NCBI GenBank assembly: GCA_033980235.1
Contig: CM067067.1
Span: 36,869,200 to 36,933,199, forward strand
From: Diadema setosum
Taxonomy: Eukaryota > Echinodermata > Echinoidea > Diadematoida > Diadematidae
Direction of reading: 5' to 3'
DNA: 64,000 bases
The notes beneath the pieces are model-generated. The model ran no database searches and had not been told where the DNA came from. It saw only the letters and a list, made by a program, of their open reading frames with translations. This document shows positions 49,413 through 61,224 of this stretch, in pieces (position 1 is the stretch's first letter; every line of letters starts with the position of its first letter). The translations under genes and the position numbers were made by a program.

Positions 49413-50025
49413 GAATCAGAATTCTTTATTGTGGTACAAAGTTTATGAGGGGATGACTTTCTGTTTCTCCTGTACATTATCATGTGACTATCATCACTCA
49501 ACTGTTCTGCAGTTGCAAAGTTGTAGTTGCACTCATGCAGGCTAATACAGGCGAAGGCAGAAAATTAGTGGAGCATTAATGAATGCTGGATATGAATCTC
49601 TGTGTAAAGAAACTTATATGAGGGTTGAGAATGCTTTCTTTTTCCCTGTTTCATCTCAAGTTTTTGATACACGTAGCAGTCCATGCTTGCTGTAATATTG
49701 CAGGCCTGGGACACGTGTGTGTAGGCCTGTATGTCTGTTTCTAAGTTTGATTGTGTCTGTGCCCTTCTCATTTATCACCCTAGGGGAAAGTATGGGGTGG
49801 GGGGGGGGGGGGGGGGTCTCTTAGTTTCTTCTTCCAAGACTGGTTTTTCCTCCTTCTTGGTGGATGGGTGATGTCATAGGAACCCAAGAGGAGGCTGGAA
49901 ACCGTGGCAACATGAATGGCGAGGCTCGGATGGTTTTATGTTCTCCACGTTTCCTCCTGGGGCTCCCTTCTCAAATTCCTATGGAAACCAGTGACTAGAC
50001 TTATAAGAGAATGGGGACTTGAATA

Positions 50026-50066
<41 letters not shown>

Positions 50067-50771
50067 ATTCGTCTTACCCCCACACAGTATCCAGGGGATA
50101 AGGAGGAAAAAAACTGGCAAAAAAGGTGTGATCCCTTAATGAATTCAAGCTCAGTTTACCAGTTGGTGACTCACCTCAACACTTGGAGGAGAAAAAATGG
50201 AGGAGGAGGGGGAAAAGTGGTGCTTTGAGCGCGTCTGGATTATTTACAGCAATGATGAGGTGTGGCGGTGAGCTTTACAGTCCATTAGATTCTAGAATAA
50301 TTGCAGCCATGTATGGATGATGACGGATGACAGTCAGTAGAATCCACCCTGTCAATGAAGACCAGTGCAGCAAAACAAAATCAATTTTGATGATGGAAAA
50401 TAATGTAATGAAAGTTAACCCAATATTATGGCAGTGTCAATGAGATTCAATTGAAAGTGTTGCATGAGAAAAGAGTTTGTTACAGGTGTCAATCTAAATA
50501 TTTTCATCGTTCCTGTAAACTGCACGCCATCAAATTTTACTTTTTCTGTTAAAAATTTAGCCCACAACGTAATTTCAATTGGGAGCAGAGAACCAGCAAA
50601 GACACAGTGACATGAGTGAATTCTAGAAATCACATACACATAATTACTACTTTGGTGTTTGAATAAAATTGGTAAGTGATTTGCGCAGATATCTTAGAAG
50701 AAACATAATTATCATATGATTGCATAATAGTGTTATATTCATCAGTGGTCCTAATAAGAGGTTGAGGTCAA
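49413..50771. other. Intron 1 sequence, nothing identified
   Basis: G18 run at 49799-49816 and the TG array at 50031. No gene. Confidence 0.45.
50031..50063. repeat. (TG)n microsatellite
   Basis: About 16 TG units. Confidence 0.9.
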
Positions 50772-51063
50772 TTTGTAAAATTGTGCATTTTTTTTTGTGT
50801 GCATATAATGCGATAGGAAGTAGTGAATGTCTTTTAAATGAAGTAAAGACATGTGTAAAGGTGGACAGGCCTTTGGATCTAAAGGATTATATTCTGGGTT
50901 CAATACCTGCTTGGTGCAGATATTCATGGATGGAGTGTTTGACCCATGATGTCTCCCTAAACCCCGGCATAAAAGTGCTTGCCTGGTGAGGCTGTGGTAA
51001 AAGAAATGTTAAAATGGTAGGGCAAACCATAAAAGAAATCCTTCCTTTGATGAGCAAAGCATA

Positions 51064-51095
<32 letters not shown>

Positions 51096-51428
51096 GAGAC
51101 TTATTTTAATTTGTAAAATTGTGCATTTTTTTGTGTGTGCATATAATGCGATAGGAAGTAGGGAATGTCTTTTAAATGAAGTAAAGACATGTGTAAAGGT
51201 GGACAGGCCTTTGGATCTAAAGGATTATATTCTGGGTTCAATACCTGCTTGGTGCAGATATTCATGGATGGAGTGTTTGACCCACGATGTCTCCCTAAAC
51301 CCCGGCATAAAAGTGCTTGCCTGGTTAGGCTGTGGTAAAAGAAATGTTAAAATGGTAGGGCAAACCATAAAAGAAATCCTTCCTTTGATGAGCAAAGCAT
51401 AGGTAAAAAAAAAAATGAGACTTATTTT
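50772..51428 (+). repeat. Recent tandem duplication of a ~330-bp unit with A-rich tail (possible SINE)
   Basis: Two nearly identical units, about 50772-51110 and 51110-51428, each start with aatttgtaaaattgtgca, contain gataggaagta and gatgagcaaagcataggt, and end in an A-run followed by tgagacttatttt. By eye they differ at only a few sites apart from the A-run (28 A at 51067-51094 against about 11). Each unit has a box-B-like GGTTCAATACC (50898 and 51236), suggesting tRNA-derived SINE ancestry, but no clear box A. The shared open frame is a by-product of sequence identity. Confidence 0.7.
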
Positions 51429-54400
51429 GTATTATTGTGATTACAGTCCTTACTAGTCATACTGCTATTAGACCTATATCTATAACATCACAAGTTGTGG
51501 AAGCAATTTCTCACAGTACTAATGCATAGCCCCCAATTCACTATTTCCTTGCATTCCTTATAATCGTTCTGATTCTCAAAATTTAGTATTTATACCATGA
51601 ACTTTCTCTTCAGATTTGTGATGTGATGTATTGTAATGAATATGAATCACATGATATTATTATACCTCATTAAAGAATGTAATAAGCCATTGGGGTTGCT
51701 TTGTCAATTGCTTTCATCTCCTTCAGTTTGAGGTAACAGCATTCTCACAGCTTTTTGAAATATAGAGCTGTTGTTATTCTCAGTTTCAATATTACCGAGA
51801 AGGAGGTCGCAATTTATGAACTGTGCGGATGGAATTATGGTACCAGTAGAATAGCCCTGGGACCTTCCGGGAATTGAGTTCAATCACTTGAGACTGCTAG
51901 GCAGTGCTCACAATGTGTTTCCATACCAAATTAGTATGTAAATAAGAATTCTCAGGCTGGTGAGCTGGGACTGCTCTGATAATCTCCAAAACCCTGATAG
52001 TGATCACTATCAAGCAATGAATGGCAATTATTTTTTTTCCTCAAGCAGAACTGTTTGCATTAGATTATCTTTTCTCAATTTTACTGCCTTCTCTTTTTAG
52101 CCTGTTCGTATGCATTGGCATTACGTGAAAAGAGTTAGTTTTGAAATTAGCAATAAACTAACATTAAAACAACAATAACAAACATCCTTTGTTTATTTGT
52201 GTCAGTTTGCAAGGATCAGATAAAACAATAGAACAGGCCAGTATAGTAATGTCAGTCAGTATTTTTTATTGTCACATGGCATCATCCATTCAGAAGTAAG
52301 AAATACCTTGCTTAGAATTAAGCATGGCATTTACCATCAGGTAGGTTGATAGGAATATCATACTGTGGGATAGTTTCTGTCATGTGGGGTATGTTTCCTT
52401 CCACTGCAATATTCTATGGCTTCTTTGATACCCTCCAGCACCTCAAGCCTGCCTGTCCATGATTGAATCCAGAGACAAATCAGATCACGAAGGGTGTGAT
52501 GAATAGGCCCATATATGCCTGACAGGAGAGATTTAGGAGAGATGAATCAGTATTGTTCATACAGACAGACAAACACACACAAACACACACACATGCGCGC
52601 GCGCACTCACACACACAAAACATACCATCATTGGAGTGACAAGACCTTGCATCTCACTTGAAATGTATATTAGAAACCCTCCTAAACTCACTTTTGAATA
52701 TCAAAAATAGTGATTTGAGTTTTAAGAAGAAGAAAAAACAACAATTAGTAATGCAATTGAAAATAACGTTTCTGCACTGTTTGGTGTCAAAATTGATGTT
52801 ATTTTGTGAAAAAAGTTTTTTGGGTTTCCTGGAAATTCATAATCCTGACAATGAGGTCTTCACACCCAGAGACAAGTACACACACACACACACACACACA
52901 ACACATCTATAACCCTGTACACTAACACACACACTCAAAGACACAGATACACATCCAGACTTCACACATTCACTCTCAAACAAAGACAAGTATACACACA
53001 GATGCACAAAGACTAACACTCACACATGAGTGCAATGTAAGCACAAATACCCGCTTTGTCCTTCATATCTAGGAAAAACATGATGAGTCATACATGTACC
53101 ATTACCAAATATAGTGAAAAAATATGAAAAATACAATGCCACTTTATTCTCAATCCTCGTTTCCTACCGGGCTCTCGTCATTGTGTTGAAAGACAAATTA
53201 GTTTCACCCCTGCATTCGATGTCTTTCGAGGGCTTGGCGTATATGCTCTAAATTAAGTCTGACAGTCTTGCGTATTCATCACGCTTTCTTGAGGTGAATG
53301 CAGACAATTTGTGCTGTATTTTGCTTCTCTCTGTATCTCTGTCATTAATACGCAGAGGAAGATATCTGTTCATCTTTCGTGGATCCATCACTCACGTTTA
53401 GGAGCGTTCCTACTCATCTCTTTTCGTCGTGGTCCGATCTTACTTTCATCCCAATCAACTGTAACAATGAGAGGTTCAAAAGATTTAGAACAAAGAAGAG
53501 AGTGTTCAAAATGCCAGAGAGGAGAATATTAGGCTATCACATGCCAACTTGAGCTTTGAAAGGATGATGGGGGGGGGGGGGAGGGAGAATGAAACACCAT
53601 TGAGGATTCTCCTCGTCGCTTTTGGTCCTGCGAGAGACATAGGTGCTGAAATATCACACTCGGCGGTGAATGAATGTGCCCAACATTCATTTTCTGCCAA
53701 CCCATGGGCGAGCGGAAAACCACCACCACCACCAAAAAAAAAAAAAAAAGGGCCCCTGACTTTGACAAGGTAACCTCATCTCGTTTCAACACACTCTCCA
53801 AGCGAGTCCCTCTTCGCATATCATCCGAGAAAATGTATCCATTAGCAATTCTAACCATTTTCACTCTGAGTGCTCCTCAAATACGTTCTCCACCAATGTG
53901 TAGCCAAAAAGTGCGATGCCACTCTCTCCACACTTCACATGTTACATGCTTTCAGGCAATTTAAATGAGGGGAGATCTTTTTTTGTGTGTGGAAAAAAGC
54001 CAAAATTTGACTTAGTCTGCTTGTCCATTGCTGCCTGTGTCACTGGTGCATTGACAATGTTAAAGCATTGCTTGGTATAGCGTTTAAACATATTTTATAA
54101 AAATGATTTGTCTGTTCATTGACTATGTTAACTGATGTAGAGAACACAGACATTAAATTCTATGCATTCGTCAAAAATTAGTTGCTTTTATAATTTGAGG
54201 AAAGCCATTTCTGGTCTATCCTCTTCTTTTCTTTTCTTTTTTAACTGTATCTGGGATAACAAATGCATTGAAAAGTTGTAGCACAGTAGTTTATTTGATA
54301 AGCTAATTAGTTCTCAGTACTCTGTACTAAGCAAAGCAGTCATATGAGAGAGCATCGTTGTAATGATATGGCCAAGAATGAAAAAATCATGGTGTCATGT

Positions 54401-55287
54401 TCTACATACTGTATACAGAATAATATTATATTTAGCAAGTCTAATTTCCCACGAATTGGGACTTCCAGACAGTTTTGGATGTAGTTAAATTTGTGATCGT
54501 GGAGTATAGTAATGAATCAAAAAATGTCTGTGTGCATGTCACATTTATGACTGGATCAGAGTTGATTTTTTCATGGCGTGTTGTTTAATTCAGGAAAAGT
54601 ACCCAACACAGGAATTATGTGGTGTACAGTACAGTGTTCAAGTCTTGGTCACCATTTATTTTTACTTCACTGAGTGAATGGTTTCTTTCCCTGTAACTAC
54701 CCACAGCATAATCATCTGATTCTATATTTGCAGACAGGCTGCTTCCTCTGTGCAGGATTGAGCATGTCTGTGTGTGTCGTTCATGTATTGTGTGTGTCTT
54801 CCTACTGGACTCTGACAATGTGAGAGAAGAATCGAGAGAGATAGAGAGACAGAAAAAAAAAGAGATGGAGGAAGATAAAGACAGCGAGATAGGCTAAGAG
54901 AGAGAGAGAGGAAGAGAAATAAAGTAGTCCATGATAATGAAAGCACAGATTTCAAACTAAAGGGCGAGTGGGAGAAAAGTCAATCCGCCCTCCCCGAAGC
55001 AAATATCAGGCCCGCGTCTGCTGTCCAGACGGTGCAGCCGTACCCATCCCCCTAAATGTCATGTTGCAATAAATGTCGCGAGAGTCATTAAATGAAATTG
55101 ATTTGGTTCCCAAGACTTGTTATATCAATCAGTGGGATGTGCAGAATGAGAATGGCATGAGTTAGATCACTGCAATTGATTCTGATGTATGGGGTAATGT
55201 TCCCAATTATGCAAAGACAATTGTCAGATAATGTGTGTCTGTATATTTATAGCTGTTTTTTCTGATGTGTTTAATATGGTTATAACC
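51429..55287. other. Intron 1 sequence, simple repeats only
   Basis: CA-rich DNA (52561-52620, 52877-52990), G13 at 53569-53581, a GAGA-rich tract at 54820-54925, and a remnant of the CTGTAAAA family at 54455-54600. No exon recognised. Confidence 0.45.
52561..52620. repeat. (CA)n with GCGCGCGC core
   Basis: ACAC runs with an alternating GCGCGCGC block at about 52596-52603. Alternating purine-pyrimidine of this kind favours Z-DNA. Another CA tract lies at 52877-52902. Confidence 0.75.
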
Positions 55288-55678
55288 TTAAAGGGACTGT
55301 ACAGTACTGGTTGAGGTAGGGATTCATGTTTTGAAAATTCCTAAGTGAGATAATGAAAAGCCTCATATGAAATATGAAAGAGCATGTAATTTTAAGAAGG
55401 ATTCATCGTTCATTTGATGAAAATTGGTTTTCGAATGGCTAAGATATCCCAAAAAGTGCTAATAATAAAAGGCGACATGCCCCAACTTTATTAGGGTCTC
55501 TTTGTTTCACCTTGTTTTTGGATATCTCAGCCATTTCAAAACCGATTTTCATCGAATAAACTTTTGATACCCCTTAGAACTGCATGCTCTTTGACATCTC
55601 ATAGAGTGGTTTCTGAATATCTCGCAAAATGTTAAAAGCTAAATCTACACCTCGCCCAGAACTGTACACACCCTTTAA
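55288..55678 (+). mobile_element. MITE family B, copy 6
   Basis: TTAA-AGGGACTGTACAGTACTGG to CCAGAACTGTACACACCCT-TTAA. It sits about 340 bp upstream of AGAP exon 2 and is very similar to the B element at 31382, suggesting a common recent source. Confidence 0.8.
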
Positions 55679-56019
55679 ACTAGCATGCGTTAATATGATT
55701 TATATCAGTGAATGGAGTGGACCTTGTGATATCTAGTCTCTGCAGCTCTCACCATGTATGTCTCTCTATGTATAGTACCTTCAGATGAAATGTGAATATT
55801 TCTGTCAACACTTCCACATCTTATGTAGATAACATGTTCATTGAAATGACATAAAAATGAAATATAAATCTATTTCTGAGTCCACATTTTTATGTGATGA
55901 TTAGCAGTCTTTCTGTGAGCCACTTTTTATGATTTGTCTTTCTCTTATGTCACAATGTGACTTTCTTGCAGTGATCAGATGTTTAATCACTAATTTTTGC
56001 TTTTATATTTCCTCTGCAG

Positions 56020-56078
56020 ATTCCTTTGTAAATAGCCAAGAATGGACGCTGAGTAGGACAGTACCTGAGCTGAAACTG
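56020..56078 (+). CDS. AGAP1: AGAP exon 2: linker before the GTPase domain
   Basis: This 59-bp exon lies between a pyrimidine-rich acceptor (cctctgcag) and a donor (gtaggt). It supplies two bases of a split Asp codon and 19 codons reading SFVNSQEWTLSRTVPELKL. That segment is almost identical to the block preceding the P-loop in vertebrate AGAP1 and AGAP3, and it is characteristic of the family. It ends in phase 0, matching the exon at 61733. AGAP proteins are Arf GTPase-activating proteins with a GTPase-like domain, a split PH domain, an Arf-GAP zinc finger and ankyrin repeats; they act in endosomal AP-1/AP-3 traffic (established for AGAP1/2). Confidence 0.93.
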
Positions 56079-56727
56079 GTAGGTGTTATCATTCTTATGT
56101 TCACATATTGTAAATGCTGAAGTTTTCACTGCGTTTGTATTTTTGTAAACTTAGTGATTTGGAAAATGTGGACAAGAATGAAAACAAAAATTTACCCTGC
56201 CTGTACTGTCGGAGGCCAGCACGCTTGAGATGCAGCATCGAATGTCTACCAGTATCAATACTTTATTTTTTTCTGATAGATTTGATCTCATTTTAGGCAG
56301 TGTTTAACAAAATATTTTTTTTTTGAGAAGTCACTCTTTTTTTCTGAAAATTCTTTATTTTTTTTTTTTGTTGTTGTCACAATCATCATGCTTCACACAG
56401 TGTGAAACTACCAGCTGCTCTATGTGAAAATATCTGTGTACCAAAATATCAGCATTTGCAGTATTTAATTTGGCTTCAATCTCCTGTAATCATGGTCCTC
56501 ATATCATACCGTCTGTAAAGCCATATCTGCTGCCTTCATGTCATATGTGATCCATGAATATTTTGATGGCAGTTGTTTTGGCATCTTGCTTTTATAATAG
56601 CCACAATATAATGTCAGGACAGGAATTAAGCCACAGAAATACAAACAGTTCCTGTAGATGCATGGCAAAGGGTGATGTACTCGATGTGATCGTGCTTCAT
56701 GCTTCGGAGAGAAAGAGATGGAGGGCA

Positions 56728-56741
56728 GTTGCTATGGCAAC
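56728..56741 (+). promoter_or_regulatory. RFX-type X-box
   Basis: GTTGCTATGGCAAC is one base from the symmetric RFX motif GTTGCCATGGCAAC. It lies 650 bp into intron 2. RFX sites often mark enhancers of ciliary genes; a link to AGAP is unproven. Confidence 0.4.
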
Positions 56742-57429
56742 CCTGCTCTCAAAAAACCTTGGAAGAGGAGGAAAAAAAATGCAAACAACACAAGACATCT
56801 TACATTTTGGAGCAAACTCTGCCCTGGTGGCATCTCTGAGCATAGTGAAAAGGAGTTTGCATTTTCCGAGCAGCTCGTACCCCTGCCCCAGTTTTTTCTG
56901 CCTCGCTTGCGAGATTAAACCTGACCTTGTGGTCATCCATAATCCTATTACTATCCGTTGCAGCCAGCCAGACCCTTGGCCACTTGCGTCACGTCTCGCA
57001 TGCGTGTAAGTCTGGTCAGAGGAGGCCAGTGGTCTGCGGGTAGACAAACAAATAAGAAATTGTTGGGGGGGGGGGGGGGATGGAGATAGGGAGGGGAGAG
57101 GGAAATGTTGGATGATGGTACATTAATAAGATGGAGACGTGAGGGCTTTTTCTCTGTCCTTTTAAGCAATTCAACGAGGAGAGTAGATGATGTGAAAGGT
57201 ATGTCAGTCAGTCGTTGGATACTCGTGGTAAATCACAACTTTCATTTGCATTGGCCTCGAGGCTTTGGCATCCGTTGTATTGTGGTTGTAACTGCGGTTG
57301 CAGTTATCTCCATTTTGTAGAATGATTACTGCCATGAATAACAACTCGTCTGATAATTCCTGTATATGTCACCTCAACCAGCATACACTTCTGCAAAGCT
57401 TACAAAGGATATATAAAAGGAATTAGTAG

Positions 57430-57494
57430 ATTGATTGGTAGAAAGATAGATAGATGGATAGATAGATAGATATATAGATAGATACATACATACA
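57430..57494. repeat. GATA/TACA microsatellite beside a Tigger MITE
   Basis: GATA units turning into TACA, then the Tigger-type element; after it the array resumes at 57951-57985 (catacatacagatagatggatgga). The element thus appears inserted in the microsatellite. Confidence 0.75.
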
Positions 57495-57950
57495 TACAGT
57501 TGAACCTCTCGTATCCGGACAAGTCGGGACCGGGGCTCATCCGGATAAGGGATTTGGCCGGATACGGGAGACTCAATGCTTTATACATGCACATAATATA
57601 CATACACATGTACTGATGTAGCCCATTGTAGTACCACATGTAGTAATGTGTATACTGCAACCTTTTCATTGCTACACTCAGTAACAGACCCCAAAATAGA
57701 GGTTCATGTTTGCAAGAATGAAATCATTTTCTTTTATAAATTCTTGGGATGATTTACCTAAATAATTATTAAGAAATGTATCAAGTATATGTAATTCATG
57801 TGTGTTTGTGTAGGAGTTCTCAAGGAGTTGGGAATCCCCCTTTCCTCCCGTAATTCTTAAAAAAAAAGATAAAAAAATCACGGCGAGATTGCGTCCGGAT
57901 AATAGAGAGATCCGGATAAAGGGAGGCCGGATAATAGAGGTTCAACTGTA
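57495..57950 (+). mobile_element. Tigger/pogo-type MITE, copy 2
   Basis: Flanked by TA, with the same CAGTTGAACCTCTCGTATCC ends and the same body as the copy at 7014, except for a different central segment (about 57676-57790). It is inserted in a GATA/TACA microsatellite that continues on both sides. Confidence 0.82.
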
Positions 57951-58688
57951 CATGCATACATACAGATAGATGGATGGATGGATGGATTAATGATGAATAA
58001 AAATCCCCAAATTCACTTATCAAAATGTTGCATTCATGAGTATATTAGGAAAAAAAACACTTTTTTTTAAACACCTGTTCAAGAAGAATATTTCCTTACC
58101 ACAAATCCAAATAGTTTTCATGCAACCACATAAGAAAATCAGCAAATGAGTGAAATCAAATGATTTCAACAGATATAGAGTATTAATTTGAACATAGAGT
58201 GATACTGTGCTGTCAAAAAGAGAACAACACTGATTCATAGTTATGTGTCCCCAAACTGCATGAGGCCCATCTCGCTGAGGCGTCGTCAAATGTTCGCAGC
58301 GCGACGTTGCTGAGATGAGAATGAAGGAATGGGGACGTGGGAAGGAAGTGGCACCAACAGTGTCGATTCAATTCCTGCAATCAAGTTTGGGAGATGGCGA
58401 TATTGAGATGGGCATGCTACATCAATAAATTCTCCCAGCCCATCAGTTTCAGTTTTTTAGATTGAAAAAGGGGGGCCCCTCTCTGGCAGGGGGGATGGAG
58501 ATGTGGGCTATATCTTATCCAACAACCGGGTTTGTATTGAACTAGCAGTGCTCTTATATTCACCCCCCCCCCCCATTCTCTTTCTTCTTCTCTCTTTCCC
58601 TCTACCTCCATTTGTGTGTCTTTTTGTCTCTCACGTTCCCACATAAATTGTCTTTATTTTCTGTTTTTTCAGTTTCCCTTCATCTTTT

Positions 58689-58689
<1 letters not shown>

Positions 58690-58739
<50 letters not shown>

Positions 58740-58741
58740 CA
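58690..58741. repeat. (CA)n microsatellite
   Basis: About 25 CA units with one interruption (caaaca). Confidence 0.9.
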
Positions 58742-58846
58742 TCATATGTATATTCACACACATACACTATTTAGTGGTCTGAAGTTGAACAAATTGTACA
58801 ACATGTATAAAGATATGAGCATTACAATACAGTTATAACGAAATAT

Positions 58847-58981
58847 TCCTCTTCATTCTCTTCCTCTTCCACCTCTGCTCCTCCTCCTCCTCATCCTCAT
58901 CCTCTTCCTCATCATCATCATCCTCTTCCTCCTCCTCCTCTTCATCCTCTTCATCATCATCCTCCCTTTCCTCCTGTCTCA
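58847..58981. repeat. Pyrimidine-rich CTC/ATC tract
   Basis: Imperfect CTCCTC, CATCAT and CTTCCT units on the + strand, about 135 bp of near-uninterrupted polypyrimidine. Homopurine-homopyrimidine tracts like this may form triplex DNA. Confidence 0.8.
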
Positions 58982-60507
58982 CCCTCTATGGGGAGGATGA
59001 TGATCAAGTAGGATGTGAAAGCTTCATTTGAGGACGAAATCAGGCTGATGAGAGAGGGGAACAAGGTCACGTGAAGTCGAGAGGATTTCTTGTTAAAGTG
59101 TATTAAATGATGTGTGGGTGTAAGCGTATGTACTTGTGGAGATGTGTTTTATGTACGGTACTTAAAATATTCTGTTTGTGTTCAGTGTTATTTGTGGGTA
59201 AGTGTTTATCATTATGTGTTAAGCATTTTTGTTGTCACAAAAAAAGGTTGTCAAATCAGCAGAAGTTGTATAGCTTTTGCTTTGTATTGCTTCTTCTTGT
59301 TATGCAATGAAATAACAGTATTTCTTGTCTGTAACTCAAAACTGGTTTGTTTGTTTGTTTGTTTGCTTGCTTGTTTTAAAAAGAGAAAGAATGTAAGTTT
59401 CCTTGTCTTGCAGCTGAGAAGTATAATCCCTCAGTGAGTGATTGACAGTGTAATTTAAAAAGACATTCCAGACGATATATGATTTCACATCATGTAGGAC
59501 ATATATCGATAGTACCATGTATATGTTTGTGGAATCTATTGTGATCCTTGAGCAGAGAAACCAATACTCTGAAAAACAAAAATGTAATACACTGAACAAG
59601 GATAATGACGTACAGTAGCAGGCTCACATATCCCAATAATGTAGTAGTATAACTCCATTACAACACCACTTGCTTAACAACTTTACCTGTATAGTTCTGC
59701 TCCCATGAGCAGTGAATGATTTTTTTTTTTTTTTTTTGAAGCTGCTATGTCATTATCCTTATTTGTTGTGATTTATTATGAATTTTGAAAACATTCTCAT
59801 TCCTTATCTCAATCACTATAAATTCTGAAAGCCTGTACCCTGAATTTCAGTTCATAGGTGCTCAAATGCAAGTTTGAAAATCATCTGGAAGTCTCTTTTA
59901 ATACTGGTGTATAAATCAGTAGTGGACCACAGTCATTATTTGAAATATTATTTTGCTGTGTCGGTCAGCTAACCAGAGTCTGAAATTGTTCATTTTTTAA
60001 TGAAAAACATATACCTACCCTCTTACATCAAAATCCACTTTATTTCTTCCAAGTTATTCATGTTTTGTTTTGTTTTAATGCCACCTATTAGCTGCATAAA
60101 GGTGTAAACTCTCATCATTCCAGTGCACTGTCTCAGTGTTAAGAGAGTTTTCAGCTTTATTTAAAAAGATTTCTGTTGGCATTATTATGATCAGTAGATG
60201 ATGGTAACCCAAGCCAGTCTTCCCCTATTGGTGGTGTATCATAATCCCCAAGTGGGGAATTTTATCAAGACGGTGAATCTAATCATAATAGTGCCACGGG
60301 CTACAAGACTTGGGTGCAGAGAAAACCAAGTTCTTTACCCCCTGCTCTCTACGTGGGTGTGTTTTAATAAGGCATATGGGGGGGGGGGGTAGAAGGAGAG
60401 TACTATTCATGCTCTTAACAGGTTGTTTTTAATGCAGGCATACTGTGATTCATACACTTGAACTTCCATACTGCATAAAATAACATGTTTTTCTGAGTTG
60501 AAAGTTT

Positions 60508-60600
60508 TTAACCTGTTGACGACTAGTCCTGATCATACTTTGGCAGGTGTCAGTGGGAAATGTGTGTTACGGCAAAATCAGCTCAGCCTCAACGGCTTAA
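60508..60600 (+). mobile_element. Small TTAA-flanked MITE, copy 1 (piggyBac-like ends)
   Basis: The element is 93 bp. It opens TTAACCTGTTGACGACTAG and closes AGCCTCAACGGCTTAA, with imperfect inverted ends. A related copy lies at 62863. TTAA followed by CC resembles piggyBac-type termini, but the assignment is tentative. Confidence 0.45.
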
Positions 60601-60817
60601 TGATCAGCATTATGTTTTATTCAGAGCATGTTTGGGGAGAGACTCCAATAATGAAGCATCCTCATAAAGTAATAAGTTTGGCGTGTAGCTGGTCTCTTTA
60701 TTCCTTTTCTCTGTTTTCATGTTGTTGTTTATATTGGGGATGTAGTAGATGGGTAGGGAGGTGAGGACAAGGAGTGATATCAGATGTCTAGTTAGTAATA
60801 CATGTACATACAATCTT

Positions 60818-61182
60818 TTAAAGGGGAAGGCTAGTAACTGATTAGTGGGAATCAGTGGAAATGCTGGGAGATGATTGTTCAAATCCTTATCGGATTCATT
60901 CAAGAGATCATTGTATATCTATTGTTGTGTGAAAATTATTTGCTTCAGAATGGTCTCATATTCAAGTAATGTGCAGTTTAATGCTTCCAGGTTAGCGTCC
61001 CTGGTCAGTGACGGAGCATTAATCTGCACATTCCTTGAATATGAGACCGTTCTGAAGCAAATCATTTTCACACAACAATAGATATACAATGAACTCTTGA
61101 ATGAATCCCATAAGGATTGGAACAATCATCTCCCAGCATTTCCACTGATTCCCACTGATCAGTTACTAGCCTTCCCCTTTAA
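60818..61182. mobile_element. MITE family D, near-perfect hairpin
   Basis: TTAA-AGGGGAAGGCTAGTAAC at the left and its complement at the right, TTAA intact on both sides. Two arms of about 168 bp differ at roughly eight positions by eye, with a spacer of about 30 bp near 61000. Because of this symmetry both strands encode almost the same 68-codon frame (60875-61081 plus, 60919-61125 minus), which is not a gene. High arm identity suggests it is young. Confidence 0.82.
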
Positions 61183-61224
61183 CTGTGCTCAGTGGCAGCA
61201 GCATTCAGATAGTGTCAAACACGA

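Larger units (their letters stand above)
16879..56019 (+). other. Intron 1 of the AGAP gene (about 39.1 kb)
   Basis: It begins at gtaaga after the N-terminal exon and ends at cctctgcag before the FVNSQEW exon; the split codon restores Asp. It contains the antisense LINE, most MITEs described here and several microsatellites. Another first exon, for the standard AGAP1/3 N-terminus, could hide here or upstream; I did not find one. Confidence 0.65.
57951..60507. other. Intron 2 sequence, simple repeats only
   Basis: Besides the CA and CTC tracts: C12 at 58563-58574, (TTTG)n at 59341-59372, G12 at 60378-60389. No exon recognised. Confidence 0.5.

Noticed and set aside
50031..50063. CRISPR-like regular repeats
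   Set aside because: All short regular repeats in the window are microsatellites without unique spacers; CRISPR is not expected in this type of genome.
50720..51402. Two similar peptides of about 90-100 residues
   Set aside because: Their similarity follows from the recent DNA duplication; there is no independent coding evidence.
56554..57009. A 151-codon plus-strand frame in intron 2
   Set aside because: No recognisable domain, no sign of family conservation visible here, and it lies between two well-supported AGAP exons. Considered chance, though a database search would settle it.
60875..61125. Matching 68-codon frames on both strands
   Set aside because: They mirror each other because of the family D hairpin.
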